DNA from: Rhodocollybia butyracea
Lineage: Eukaryota; Basidiomycota; Agaricomycetes; Agaricales; Omphalotaceae
Assembly: GCA_015501585.1 (NCBI GenBank)
Contig: JADNRY010000022.1
Coordinates: forward strand, 372,001-436,000
Direction of reading: 5' to 3'
DNA: 64,000 bases
Positions 23,401 to 34,554 of this stretch are shown in pieces; positions within the stretch are counted from its first letter, which is position 1; the number at the start of each line of letters is the position of its first letter. The position numbers and the translations under genes are program-made. The notes under the pieces are model-generated. The model was not told the DNA's origin. It made no database searches and worked only from the letters and a program-made list of their open reading frames with translations.

Positions 23401-25248
23401 GTCTCCGAGGACAGCGATGTCGCGGGAATAATCTCCGAAGACAACGATGTTGCAGGAATAGTCTCCGAAGACAGTCATGTTGCAGGAGTAGTCTCCGAAG
23501 ACAGTAATGTCTCAGGAGTGGTCTCTGAAGACAGTAACGTTGCAGGAGATGCGGCAGGGAATAGCATTCTCACCGATGCCTCGACACCACTTCTGCATGA
23601 AAAGGACCTTCCTCCCAGTCAGACACTTCCTTCAGAGACGTTGAGTACGGCTGAACCACTGCCTTTGGATAACCCCCAACTTGCTCAAGAGATGTAGGTT
23701 TATATGTTCTATTCTAATTTCTCACAACATTGCTTATTTATTCTGTTTACAGTCTGCGCGAATGGACAGGATATATCGAGGAAGATAATGCTGGATCGGC
23801 TACTTATATGCACCATTACACCTTCCGAGCCTCACCATTAGGAGGCTCCAATTTTGATGCAGACGGGACTATTTTCGATGGTGGAAGTTTCTCCATCTCG
23901 GGAACCTTCTCCATGGACTCGGAATCGGACAAGATTCATGTAAAATTCATCAAGGAATATGACCCAGACTTGAGATGGAACTACATCGGTACTTTCGATC
24001 GGCAGACTGGCGAGCTTTCTGGATTCTTAACGAAACTTGACCTTGAGGCCGATGTATCTGATGACGTCCCGAAACCACGTCGATTCTGCTTTCGTCCCAT
24101 CAGCCCGTTCGTCTGCCAGTCCGCCGTTTGTCTTCACCCTACAGATCTTTTCTCAGAGACGGCCACAGATTTCGAAATTGCACGTCAACAACTTCGGGAC
24201 GCACATGCGCGCAATTACGAACCTGTGGGCGACCTGGGAGACCTGTTGGATGAAGATTTGACCCGAAACAGAGTCAAATCGGCTTTCATGATGGGGGACA
24301 TATACTGGCGACGGCAAAACAGTATGAGTACCGCTGGCTCAGTGCTCACTAAGAAGGTTTTACCAGATGCCATGCGAAACTATTACATCGAGTGGGATAA
24401 AGAGAAGGACACGATTGAAGAAGAGGCACCACATCATCGGTGGGATGATTGTCATGCTGAATATCACCTATACTGACATAACAGACAGAGCGTATTGTGA
24501 CAATTGTGGTGAAGAACGAGGAAATATCATCGGTAACCTGGTCATCTGCGTAACGTGCTCTAGAACGGACAGAGGTCACGTCGATCTGTGCTCTACAGTG
24601 CAGTGTATTGATTCTCTCACTCATCGCACAGAGCGGGGTGAGCTTGCACAACCTCATGAGCTGTCTCATGGTCTGCTCAGACTCCCGAGCATACTACATT
24701 TGGGTATGGAGTCTGATGCCTTGTTCCGTGCCAGGAGAGGGCTCAACGAGGCCAAGGCAATCTGGGAGGAAGGCATGGCTAAGAAGAGGTCAAAGGTCAA
24801 GGCTCTCGACCGTGAATCACCCACAGACAAAAAGCTTGGCTGCCGGATATGTTGGAGGAAGATCGTCTCGCCGTTTTGGTTTTGTATCGATTGTAGTTCA
24901 GGTATGTTCAAGTTCTCACTGGTTGTGGATATTATCAACTTTGTCGTCCCAGGAGAGGACCCGGTTCTTCTTTGCAACAGATGCGGAGTGGATGAAATAC
25001 ATCATGATACCCACCTTCTCGTTCGCTACTCGAGGCAGGAGCAAACAAACAAGGGTATGAACATTGAGCAGCAATTGACCTTGTTGCACAAGAAGACGGA
25101 TGATGCATTACAACGAGTTCAGGCCGTACAGGGATCGAGAAAGGAGTTGGAACAGGAGTTGAAAAGTCTTCGGGAGGATGTTCAGTCCAGGTTGGATCGC
25201 ATTGAGTCTATATTAACCAGAATGATTCCTATGGAGGAAAATCTGTAG
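20474..25248 (+). pseudogene. EF-hand/zinc-finger large protein, copy A, broken
   Basis: Same exon plan as the intact copy at 29.5 kb, starting MDMPVPQPS at 20474 and ending at 25248. By comparison with copies B and C it carries at least six lesions: an extra G near 20,956; an extra T near 21,029; a missing C near 21,372; a missing G near 21,913, giving a stop just after GPWQ; a missing G at 22,343, giving a TAG right after the EF-hand loop (VDTSGFITVKE); and a missing G near 22,650, giving TAA. The second half (from about 22,990) is mostly open and well preserved, including both cysteine clusters, and holds a 30-bp minisatellite absent from B and C. With this many lesions in different exons, it is a true pseudogene rather than an assembly artefact. 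Confidence 0.85.
23371..23550 (+). repeat. Coding minisatellite, six 30-bp units
   Basis: Six tandem 30-bp units, each encoding a variant of VSEDSNVAGV. Copies B and C have a single unit at the same place (EDSNVAGD). The units differ by a few bases each, so the expansion is not brand new. The frame is kept through all six units even though the gene is otherwise broken. Confidence 0.9.
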
Positions 25249-25579
25249 TAACTTTAGTTGATGTGTACTTGAATACTGTAATGAAATTAGGAAACTTGAG
25301 AACTCTGAGTTCGATCGGAGATGTAGCGTTGGATGTGAGTGGATCCGGTATATCATAAGAAACGTGTAGACATCTGGACTTGAGCTAGAGGGGAAATTAG
25401 GGAACAGTTGCTAAAAGAAGGCACGAATCAAAATAATACTGTTCTAATGTTCGAGCTTTACATTGACAAATAATGAGTGTTAACCACTACAGAGTTGTCT
25501 TTTTAGAAAAAGTAACAAACGAATAATACATATGCAACTATAAAAACATTACCGCCAGCAATTATCGAACATAAGTTGG

Positions 25580-26620
25580 CTACGAATTAAAACAAACTTC
25601 CATCTTGTCACTGGCACCATCCCGTACCCTCCAACCCCGATACATCCTCCGCTTTGGTATACACACAACGCAGCTAACCGTGTCTATCATATCTCCATCA
25701 ATTTCAACTTTCGCCATGACCATCCGATGTATTTTCAGCATAGACGATTTCGGGAATGAAGAGGACATAGGGGCAGGAGTGAGGATCAATTCGTAGCTCA
25801 CCCAATTGACATAACTTGGTCAGGTTGCTTGGTTTCTGATAGTAAAGCTTCATTGGGCCAGTACACGTATTACCCTCCATTTCTGCAGCTGCGGCGTTGG
25901 ATTAAGGGTGGCTGATGCTGTAGATGCGGATTTGGATTCAGATTCAGGATTCATTTCAGGATTCATTTCAGTTCGGAAGATGTAGAGGACAAAGGACACC
26001 ACAACGAGAGTCCAGACTTATCGTCCCATTCGAGAACTATAGCCAAATAAGAACGATCCTCATTGACGCGGGATAAGTAAAAGTAGGCGAGGCAGATGTA
26101 GATGCGGCGGTATCATCGGTGCGTATGCGCTTTGTTGGAGGCTCACGCGTTCAGATGAGAAGACGAACTCGAAATTCGAACCAGATCCCGAAATCAAAAA
26201 AACAGCACCTCGCAATGCATCGGGATATAATTATGCCTAGATCTTCATGAATAAGAGCAATACACTGCAAAGAAAGAACACAGACGAAGTAAAAGTAGGC
26301 GCATGAGCAGGAAAACTTCCCTCAAATGCAAGTGGCCCCCAGGATCCGCCAGACTTGTGATGAATGTATCATCGTTTTGGAATCCGAGTCTGGAGTTGGA
26401 TTTGACTTGGGAGTTGAATTTAAAGTTATTTGTGAGCTTAGTGGAGAGTTGGACCTAACGTTGAGTTTGGATTGACTGGCGTTGGCGTTGGCATTGGTAG
26501 AAGAACCACTGATACAAAAAACTTGGTGCGCTGTCCGCTGTATTCCAAAAACTGTGAAGGACGATTGCGGAGACCGGATCGATGGGGCTGGGTAGGAAGA
26601 AGATCAAACAGATGAAAAAA
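25580..26620 (-). pseudogene. 3' fragment of the Rxt3-like gene, unit A
   Basis: Degraded copy of the last exons of the gene at 44.6-46.0 kb. Shared DNA includes the end segment near 25,545-25,620 (CAGCAATTATCGAACA and CTTCCATC..GTCACTGGCAC) and the intron-exon junction near 26,575-26,615 (AGACCGGATCGATGGG, GGTAGGAAGAAGATCAAA). It lacks internal pieces, has frame breaks and stops at about 26,620, equivalent to about 45,955 in the parent. No promoter or 5' exons, so no product is expected. Confidence 0.75.
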
Positions 26621-28149
26621 ATATGACGTCAGCGCAAACCTGCGCAAACTTGTAGTCGTCTTATTGACGTTTTCTCCTCGACTACTCGGGCATGCAGTGC
26701 ATGAATGTTTGAACAGCCGTAAACATAGTATAATGAACTGATACGATACTGAAGTGCTAAATATCGCTTCACCCTCGAACAATGCAACTTCCGGCCTTTT
26801 GATTCCTTCACTTCCCTCCAGAGACATTGCCAGTTGGATACCTGAACATCGCAATTTATAGAAGACATCAACGCTCCCTATCTACCACTCGAAAGTGATT
26901 ATTGAACGTTGGACTTCCAGTTCCAAAACACTCACTTTTACACAGTCTCGGTCTTCATCTGAACCCCCTCATCGTGGTCCTAATCGCGCGTCTACCTCCA
27001 TTACAAAGGAGAATGCAATGCAGATTACTACTTCCAGTACTCCTCGCATAGTTCCCGCCCCTCAGATTCTCGAAAACGCGGTACGCTTCCGCGTTCAAAT
27101 ATTCACCTCTGACACCTCTGACACCGGACTGTCACCTCAGCAGCCCCTCTTCCTGTCCAGCCAGCTCTATTCCAAGTACCACAGCCGCCTCTTCTCTTGA
27201 TGTCAAGTTCATGAAGAAATAGCTACTAAGGAGGAAACTGGCGCATGCATGTTCTCAAGTTGGTCTTGGTTGGAGTAATGTCTTGTATCATATGCCGAAG
27301 ATCCCTTCTGCCGCTGAAAAATCGTTGTGGACCGAGGAGCATACAGCTCTGTTTCGCTCTCGAACTGTTGTTATCTCGCACATCCTCGATATCTGGATCA
27401 CCATCTATACGGTGCACTCACAGGAGCTCTCTAGAGATGTTCTTAGGCGTCAATACCACTGCGTTCATTTATATTCGACCTGTCTGCCACGCCGTGTCCT
27501 CGTTCGCATCACAGCTCATTACTGAGAAGGGCTGCAGTTTCCCCGGCGAGTGGACCGCATGTTCACATCCCCTCTCAGAAGCGGCCAGAGAAGAAACACA
27601 TGAAGACGGTTGAGTGGAAGGATATTTGATCTCATACCCAGTCAACAACTCTTGGACTTCATCAACCAATCTTCCGGTATATTCTACGCAAGGTCGCAAC
27701 TCGTCCCTGAAAACCCAACGTGGATTGGCCTCCTGACCTTGCACACTACTTTTATCTTTGTACACAGATTTCTTATCAACTTATGTATATTAACACAGGT
27801 TGTCGATCGATGATCTCGAAACTGTCATTTGCCCGCTTCCATTTTGCTCGATTTCCGGCCTTCCCCTTCCCCCCACCCCCCTTTCGATACTTCCGGTGCG
27901 AGAGTCGTGTCGGAAATTCACAACCACTTTGCTGGAAATGTACGGATTCGCAAAAAAAACTCTGCAGGGACCGTTTAAGTTTGCCAAAAAACAAAATCTG
28001 ATAACGTCTAAAATCATCATCATTGGTGGTGCATGAACCTCGCGAAACAAACATGGGGAGTACGGTCATCACACGCCGCAATGGAGCGCTAACACCTATA
28101 AACGGTATTCTAACCTCATTAGGGGGGAATGGATTTGGTTACTTGTTCA
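26621..28149. other. Spacer between units A and B
   Basis: No gene recognised. There are open frames of 60-120 codons on both strands (for example 27,245-27,613 plus and 27,469-27,765 minus) without recognisable domains. I did not find matching DNA in the other spacers, so it is probably unique sequence between the duplicated units. Confidence 0.35.
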
Positions 28150-29548
28150 GGATCAGCGGTACATACCAGTTATCTCCTGGGGCAAGGTGTCAGTCCTGAG
28201 ATTGTCCACATTTCTGGCTGTGGGCGATGCCAGGCCTACGAGGTTCCCTTTGAGAATGTTATTTCCTTCCACTTCCAGAATGGTGCCAGTTGAGCTTTCT
28301 ACTTCGTCGTTGCTTTCGTCTGTGAACTGGCTACTCCTCCATTTCACCCACTCCAACTGTCGTTATCGCCTCCATAAATCCGGGCTGTAATCAATCAAAA
28401 TTTAATCGCGCGCGTGAGGTAGTATTTTGGTTCCTCTTTTCGAGGCCGCATGTGCAACAGAAGTGATATACTTGTTCCTCACGGATCCGTTAGTCAGGTG
28501 AATAAAAGCCCTCAATTGTTCTTGCGCTTATCCCAACTCGAGCACCTCATCATCCATTCCGTCCTTCGGGCTGTGAAGAACTAAAGCATGGCCAGTCGAG
28601 TATTATGTATCAGAGCTGACTGGACTCATAAAATGCAACTGCAACAGCTCAATGTACGTGACAATGTCGGCTAGTACAAGTAGTGGGACGCAAATTGCGT
28701 ATTTTTTAAATTTGCTATCCTTGTACGAAATCACGAAATCAAAAAGGTGAAACCCACAATTGCGGAGCGCGGTGGACACTGTACAGAAGTAGCTATGCGA
28801 CTGCCATGGAAAAATTCTGCACGACGATCTTCATCTGAAGGAATAGACGCTACATTTAGCGCGCGCTTCTGGCTCAATTTCAAACAACAGCCACAAACTT
28901 GGGTCAGACGTGCTCATTATAGGATACCTAGACTAAAGTGCCAATGAACTATAGCGATACTATGTTAAGTCGCGACTAACAATGGAACTCAATTTCACCG
29001 AAATTCAGGAGCCCGGGGACATTCTACTCGTTGGTCTCGACGTGGACAGTCAGAATGATGCAAGAATGACCATGATAACGGCCTCTTTTCTGGTCAGTAA
29101 AGGAATAGCGTCGCTCTTTTGCTCGATCCTGAAGCTCCGAGTCGACGCTCAAAGAGCTGGATCAATCGTCTCTTGCAGAAAAAAAAAAAGTCAAAGCTAT
29201 GGTATGACCAGTCACCAGGGGTCTCTCTTCGAGTCGTCAGCAGACCACAAGGTGGTACTAGTTACCATCTAGATAGCGTTCTGCGAGCGGAGAATGGATT
29301 ACCAGCGCCAAAGTGGTGCCTCGTGTACAATCTGCTATATCTGGAGTGCGTATCTATCATTCTGGCGACCTTCCATTGCAGCCTACAGGTAATATGGTTA
29401 ATCAATACACTAGTGCGCTTGAAAAGAGTATTTGTCCTACACTTGGCATAGATCTGACTGCCCCCATCGATTCACTCGTCCTGCTCTCACTCATAAGATC
29501 ACTTGTCCTTTTGTGCCGGATCCCTTTCAAGGTTGAATTTGTGATACC

Positions 29549-32500
29549 ATGGATATACCTGTACCAGAATCTTCCCCGCGACGTCAACACTCCAAGACTC
29601 TGCGCAAGCTTTGGGACGACTTGAAAGAAAAATCTATCACACGGTCAGAAACAAACCTGTTCACTAAAATCAAGAAGAAATTTGGTGCGTCTTGAACGTC
29701 TTTCTTTGCTATGCTATTTGTCCATGACACGTTCTGTATCAGGATGTGTAAACGATAACTCGGACTTGGCCACGGATGCGGCTGAACCCATGATGTCTGC
29801 TCTTAGCTACCTTAACGATGGTGGCCAGTTCTCCCAACTTATTGATCCTTTCATTGAAATAATGAATGAACTTTCAACGGTGCGTGGCATCGTTTCGTCT
29901 GGTTGATTGAATGAGGCTGAAGAACGTGACGACCCAGGTTCACCCTTTTGTTACTAGTGCGCAATATTACACTTAATCAGAAATTCTCCGCTCATCTGCA
30001 TTCAGTTGCGTTTCTGCCTTTCAAGGCCATGTATGCAGCGGAGAAGAAGAGAAGAGAAAACCACCGGATGGTTGTGCTCCTCTTTGTTGAGATGAGGGAT
30101 ATGTTAGCTGTGCTCCTGCGGTACATATTCTACCTCTCTATTGTTACTTGCTGATAAGTTTGATATAAACCAGTGCCGATGATATCGTTGATGGATACAA
30201 AGCTTTACCTGACGAGGAGAAATCCCGGATATCGTCTGTGGAGACTCTAATCGATTATATTGGGAAAGACATCAAAGAAGCTCAGCGGATCTGCGAGGGT
30301 TTCAATCAGACTCGGTCTATTGCTAGAGTATACAAGGGAGGGCAGTGGACAAAAAATTTTATTCGCTGTACTGATATCTTTACGAAGAGAAAGAGCGAAT
30401 TAAACCTTTACATAGCGATTCATGCTAGCCATGCTATTGATGATGTGAAGGAAGGTCAAGCTGTGATACAGAAAAGGTATGTTGTCCAGTTACGATTCAC
30501 AGTACATCCTTAATTGATTTAAATATAGGGTCCATGACATGTATACGGAAATCTTCCAGTTTAAGAACCTCATGTCTAGTACCGAACGGAAGATCTTCCA
30601 GAAACTTGATTCCTTGCAGACCAAAGACGCCTTTTTGGATGACCATAATGCGCTCTGTATGCTATATGATATTGAGAACGAGGGTCAAGATTTCAGTGTA
30701 CCTAATCAACAAAAATCCTCCAAAAATGATCAGTCGAAGTCGCGGCGGCACAAGCTGGCCTTACAAGAGAAGACTGTTCAAGATGAACAGCTAAAGAGAT
30801 TGAAGGATGATTTGCATATGGATGTGGACAAGATCCTTGAACAAGTTGGAAAACTGGAGGCGAAGTTCACTATTGAAATGGCAAGGCTCACAAGGGAATC
30901 AAAAGAGGTGAAGGAGACTGTGAAGAGCACGGGAGACAAAGTCATTGAATCACTTTCCAATGGCCCTTGGGCGATGATCAGTGACGAGGTGGGCATCCTT
31001 TCCTTCTATTCCAATCTGGCATGCAAATAATCTTGGTTTTTAAAGGATATCTCAAGGGTGTGGAAGTACATGGTATATTTATCTCCAATTCTTTCCGTTA
31101 TGTTCTGATGGTTCATAGAAATGGAGAGCAAGTGTCAAAAGCACACACTTCGTACTTGCTATACGTGACTTTTATCATGACAGCCTGGCTGTGTCCCACC
31201 ATTTGAAACGTGAAGAGAGATCCAAAACTCTGGTTAGCCGCAGTGTTTCAGGAGAATATCGGCACCGACGTAAAGAGATAGTGAAAGCTTTCCAGACTGT
31301 TTTCGAACGCAAGGACACCACTAAACCAACCAGCCAACTAACCGAATTTGCTCGCGCAACAATCCTTCCATCTGATGAATGGATAATCCCACATCTACGA
31401 GTCGATTGTTTAAGATCTGTCCTCGACGCAATCGATGTAGACACATCGGGTTTTATTACTGTTAAAGAGGTAGAGGTCTTCTGTCAAGAACGACCTGATG
31501 ATTGGAGGTAAGCTAGCTGTGTATTGTAAATATTTGCGACTTGACAAATGTACTTAGCCTTCTCAAGTGGATTGCGTACTGGGCATTAGGTGGCATACTT
31601 AATGGCGATACTTCTACATAGCTAATGCTCGATCAATAGGTTGGAAGGCATCTATGGCGATGTATTTCCGCGAAATTCGTTCTACTTATCGCACAATGTT
31701 TGGCGTGCTTCACCAAGTTTTACCCAAGAATCGGCGGCATGTGGACAGATACCTGAGCTATACGTGGGAATGGGTAATGGGTATGACCATGAGCTTAATG
31801 GGCCTGGAGAATTCATCGGATTTTGAAGACTATTCACTTCACTTCACCGAATATATCGAAGACGAGAAGAACTCGCTAGAAGAAAGTTTAAAAACAACAG
31901 GATACAAGATCACAGATGATGCAACTGTACGAGTCATACTCGATGGACCGTTAGAAGAGGTCAGCTACGCTCTTTGATTTGAGATTATTGCTGACGGCAC
32001 CCTGAAAAATAGTCACTTCTACCATTACTAGACATTCTCCTCAAGAAACACCTGAAGATCATCAAACTCTCTACAAGTACAAGTGTTCCACCTTCTTCCA
32101 TCGTAAAAGCCCTTCAGGATGCTACTCTCTCAATTTGGTCAATATGGGAGGAGTGTACGAATCGTGCTCGAGTTATTCAAGGTACATATCTGTAACGACG
32201 TTCCTAAGATAATCGTACTCAACCTACTACAAATCTCACAGCTAATTTCAAGCACCAGAGGCGTGACGTCCAACAGGAGTTGAAAATATTTGCTTGTGGA
32301 TTGGTATGCTCCAGTTCCATTTAGTACAGTTTTCCTGACTATGGGCTTTATTAGTATCAGTACACTCTCGAGTGGCACAATTATACGCCCGACGAACTGG
32401 ATCTCCTAGGTGATTTTTATGGGACAGTCAGTGCCGATCAAGACGAGATAGTAGCTATAGAAAAAGAGCTTCGCAATGATTCTGTGATAGTCCCTGAAGA

Positions 32501-34215
32501 CAGTAATGTCGCAGGAGATGTGACAGGCAATAGCGTTCTCATGGATGCTTCAACACCACTTTTGCATGAAAACGACCTTCCTCATATACCTCCTTCAGAG
32601 ACGCTGAGTACGGCTGAACCACTACCTTTGGCTGAACCGCTGCCTTTGGATGACCCCCAACTCGCTCAAGAAATGTAGGTTTATTTGTTCTATTATCACA
32701 ACATTGCTTGAATTTATTCTGTTTACAGTCTGCGCGAATGGACAGGATATGTCGAGGATGACGATGCCGGATCGGTTACCTATATGCACCATTATACCTT
32801 CCGAGCCTCACCGTTAGGAGGCTCCAATTTCAATGCAGATGGGACTAATTTCTATGGCGCAAGTTTCTCCGTCACAGGAACGTTCTCCGTCGACCTGGAA
32901 TCAGATAAGATCCATGTAAACTTCATCAAGGAATATGACCCAGAGTGGAGGTCCAGGCTGAACTACGTTGGTAACTTTGATAGGCAGACTGGCGAGCTTT
33001 CTGGATTCATAACGAGACTTGACCCTGAGGCTGATGTGTCCGATGATGTCCTGAAACCACAATTCTGCTTTCATCCTATCAGCCCTCTTGTCTGCCAGTC
33101 CGCCGTTTGTGTTCACCCTACAGATCCTTTCTCAGAGACGGCCACAGATTTCGAAATAGCAAGGAAGCAACTTCGGGACGCACATGCGCGTAATTATGAA
33201 CCTGTGGGCGACCTTGGAGACCTTTTGGATGAAGATTTGACTCGAAACAGAGTCAAACTGGCTTTCATGGTGGGGGACATATACTGGCGGCGGCAAAGCA
33301 GTGTGAGTACTGCTGGCTCAGTGCTCACTAAGACGGTTCTACCAGAGGCCATACGAAAATATTACATCGAGTGGATTAAAGAAAAGGACACGATTGAAGA
33401 AGAGGCACCACATCATCGGTGGGATGACTGTCATGCTGGATACTACCTATACTGACAAAACGGACAGAGATTATTGTGACAATTGTGACGAAGAACCAGG
33501 AAGTATCGTTGGTAGCCTGGTCATCTGTTTATCATGTCCCAGAACGGACAGAGGACACATCGACCTATGCTCTACAGTGCAGTGTATTGATTCTCCTACT
33601 CTTCGCGTAGAGCGGGGCGAACTTGCACAGCCTCATGAGCTGTCTCATGGTCTGCTCAGACTCCCGAACATACTACATTTGGGTATGGAGTCTGATGCAT
33701 TGTTCCGTGCCAGGAGAGGATTCAATGAGGCCAAGGCAATCTGGGAGGAAGGCATGGCTAAGAAGAGGTCAAAGGTTAAGTCTCTTGACCGTGAATCACC
33801 TACAGATAAAAAGTTTGGCTGCCGGATATGTTGGAGGAAGATCGTCTTGCTGTTTTGGTTTTGTATCGATTGTTCAGGTATGTTCAAGTCCTCACAGGTT
33901 GTGGATATTATCAACTTTGTCGTCCCAGGAGAGGACCCGGTTCTCCTTTGCAACAGATGCGGAGTGGAGGAAATTCACCATGATACCCACCTTCTCGTTC
34001 GCTACTCGAGGCAGAAGGACCAAACAGACAAGGGTATGAACATTGAGCAACAATTGAGCTTGTTATCACAACAAGTTCAGGCCGTACAGGTATCGAGAAA
34101 GGAGATGGAACAAGAGCTGAAAAGTCTTCGGGAGGATGTTCAGTCCAGGTTGGATCGCATCGAGTCTATATTAATCAGAATGATTCCTACGGAGGGTTCT
34201 TCCCAAAACCTGTAG
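29549..34215 (+). CDS. Large EF-hand and zinc-finger-like protein, intact copy B
   Basis: Sixteen exons: 29549-29684, 29743-29879, 29938-29956, 30006-30120, 30174-30476, 30529-30988, 31046-31072, 31119-31507, 31558-31589, 31640-31959, 32013-32181, 32242-32303, 32355-32674, 32729-33418, 33468-33877, 33929-34215. The sum is 3,876 nt, 1,291 residues, no stop. Residues about 90-390 are helical and charged (KKRRENHRMVVLLFVEM, then a Lys/Glu/Asp coiled-coil stretch). One EF-hand loop, DVDTSGFITVKE, is at residues 505-516 and has canonical Ca2+ ligand spacing. A Glu/Pro-rich linker comes before residue 830, then a beta-rich module (WTGYVEDDD...FNADG...FSVTGTFS...GNFDRQTGELSGF). Near residue 1060 is a cysteine cluster (YCDNCDE...CLSC...DLCSTVQC), and from about 1177 a second (GCRICWRK...WFCIDC...LLCNRCG..EIHHD) resembling ZZ-type zinc fingers, then a coiled coil. 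I recognise the type from Agaricomycetes; function unknown. No signal peptide. Convergent with the Rxt3 remnant. Confidence 0.85.
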
Positions 34216-34554
34216 TATACTATTCGTTGATGTGTAATTTCATGCTGTAGTAAATTTAGGAAGCTCGACAGCTCAAGGGACTCTAAGCTCGATCGGAGAT
34301 GTAGCGTGAGCGAAAAGCGGATAGAAATGTGTGGACATTGGAAACCATTGCTTGAGCGAGAGGGGAAATTAGAGAACAGTTACTAAAAAATAATACCGTT
34401 CTAGTGTTCGAGCTGTTTTCCTAGATACATTGGCAAATGTTGAGTATTAACCACTACAGAGTTGTGTTTTTGGAAAAAGCAACAAATAATATGCACTACA
34501 AAAACATTAACAAAAAGCCAGCAATTATCGAACACAAACACAGCTCCTACTCAT

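Larger units (their letters stand above)
18940..26620. repeat. Segmental duplication unit A
   Basis: First of three tandem units. It holds a broken EF-hand/zinc-finger gene (+) and a 3' fragment of the Rxt3-like gene (-). The non-coding leader 18,940-20,473 also matches units B and C in blocks. For example TTTCACCCACTCCAACTGTC occurs near 19,350 and near 28,340, and with one change near 38,150. GCGGAGCGCGGTGG occurs near 19,776 and 28,764. The left limit is approximate; similarity to unit C starts at about 18,950 (GAGTC...TTCTGG...CCAGTCTCGG). Confidence 0.8.

Noticed and set aside
23371..23550. CRISPR-like array
   Set aside because: The 30-bp units are contiguous without spacers and encode an in-frame peptide repeat in a eukaryotic gene.
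31960..32012. Stop and frame break after LDGPLEEV in copy B
   Set aside because: Explained by a short intron starting GTCAGC and ending AATAG; copies A and C have the same structure.
32304..32354. Premature TAG in EF-hand copy B
   Set aside because: The stop lies in a 51-nt GT-AG intron whose removal keeps the frame and matches the family pattern.
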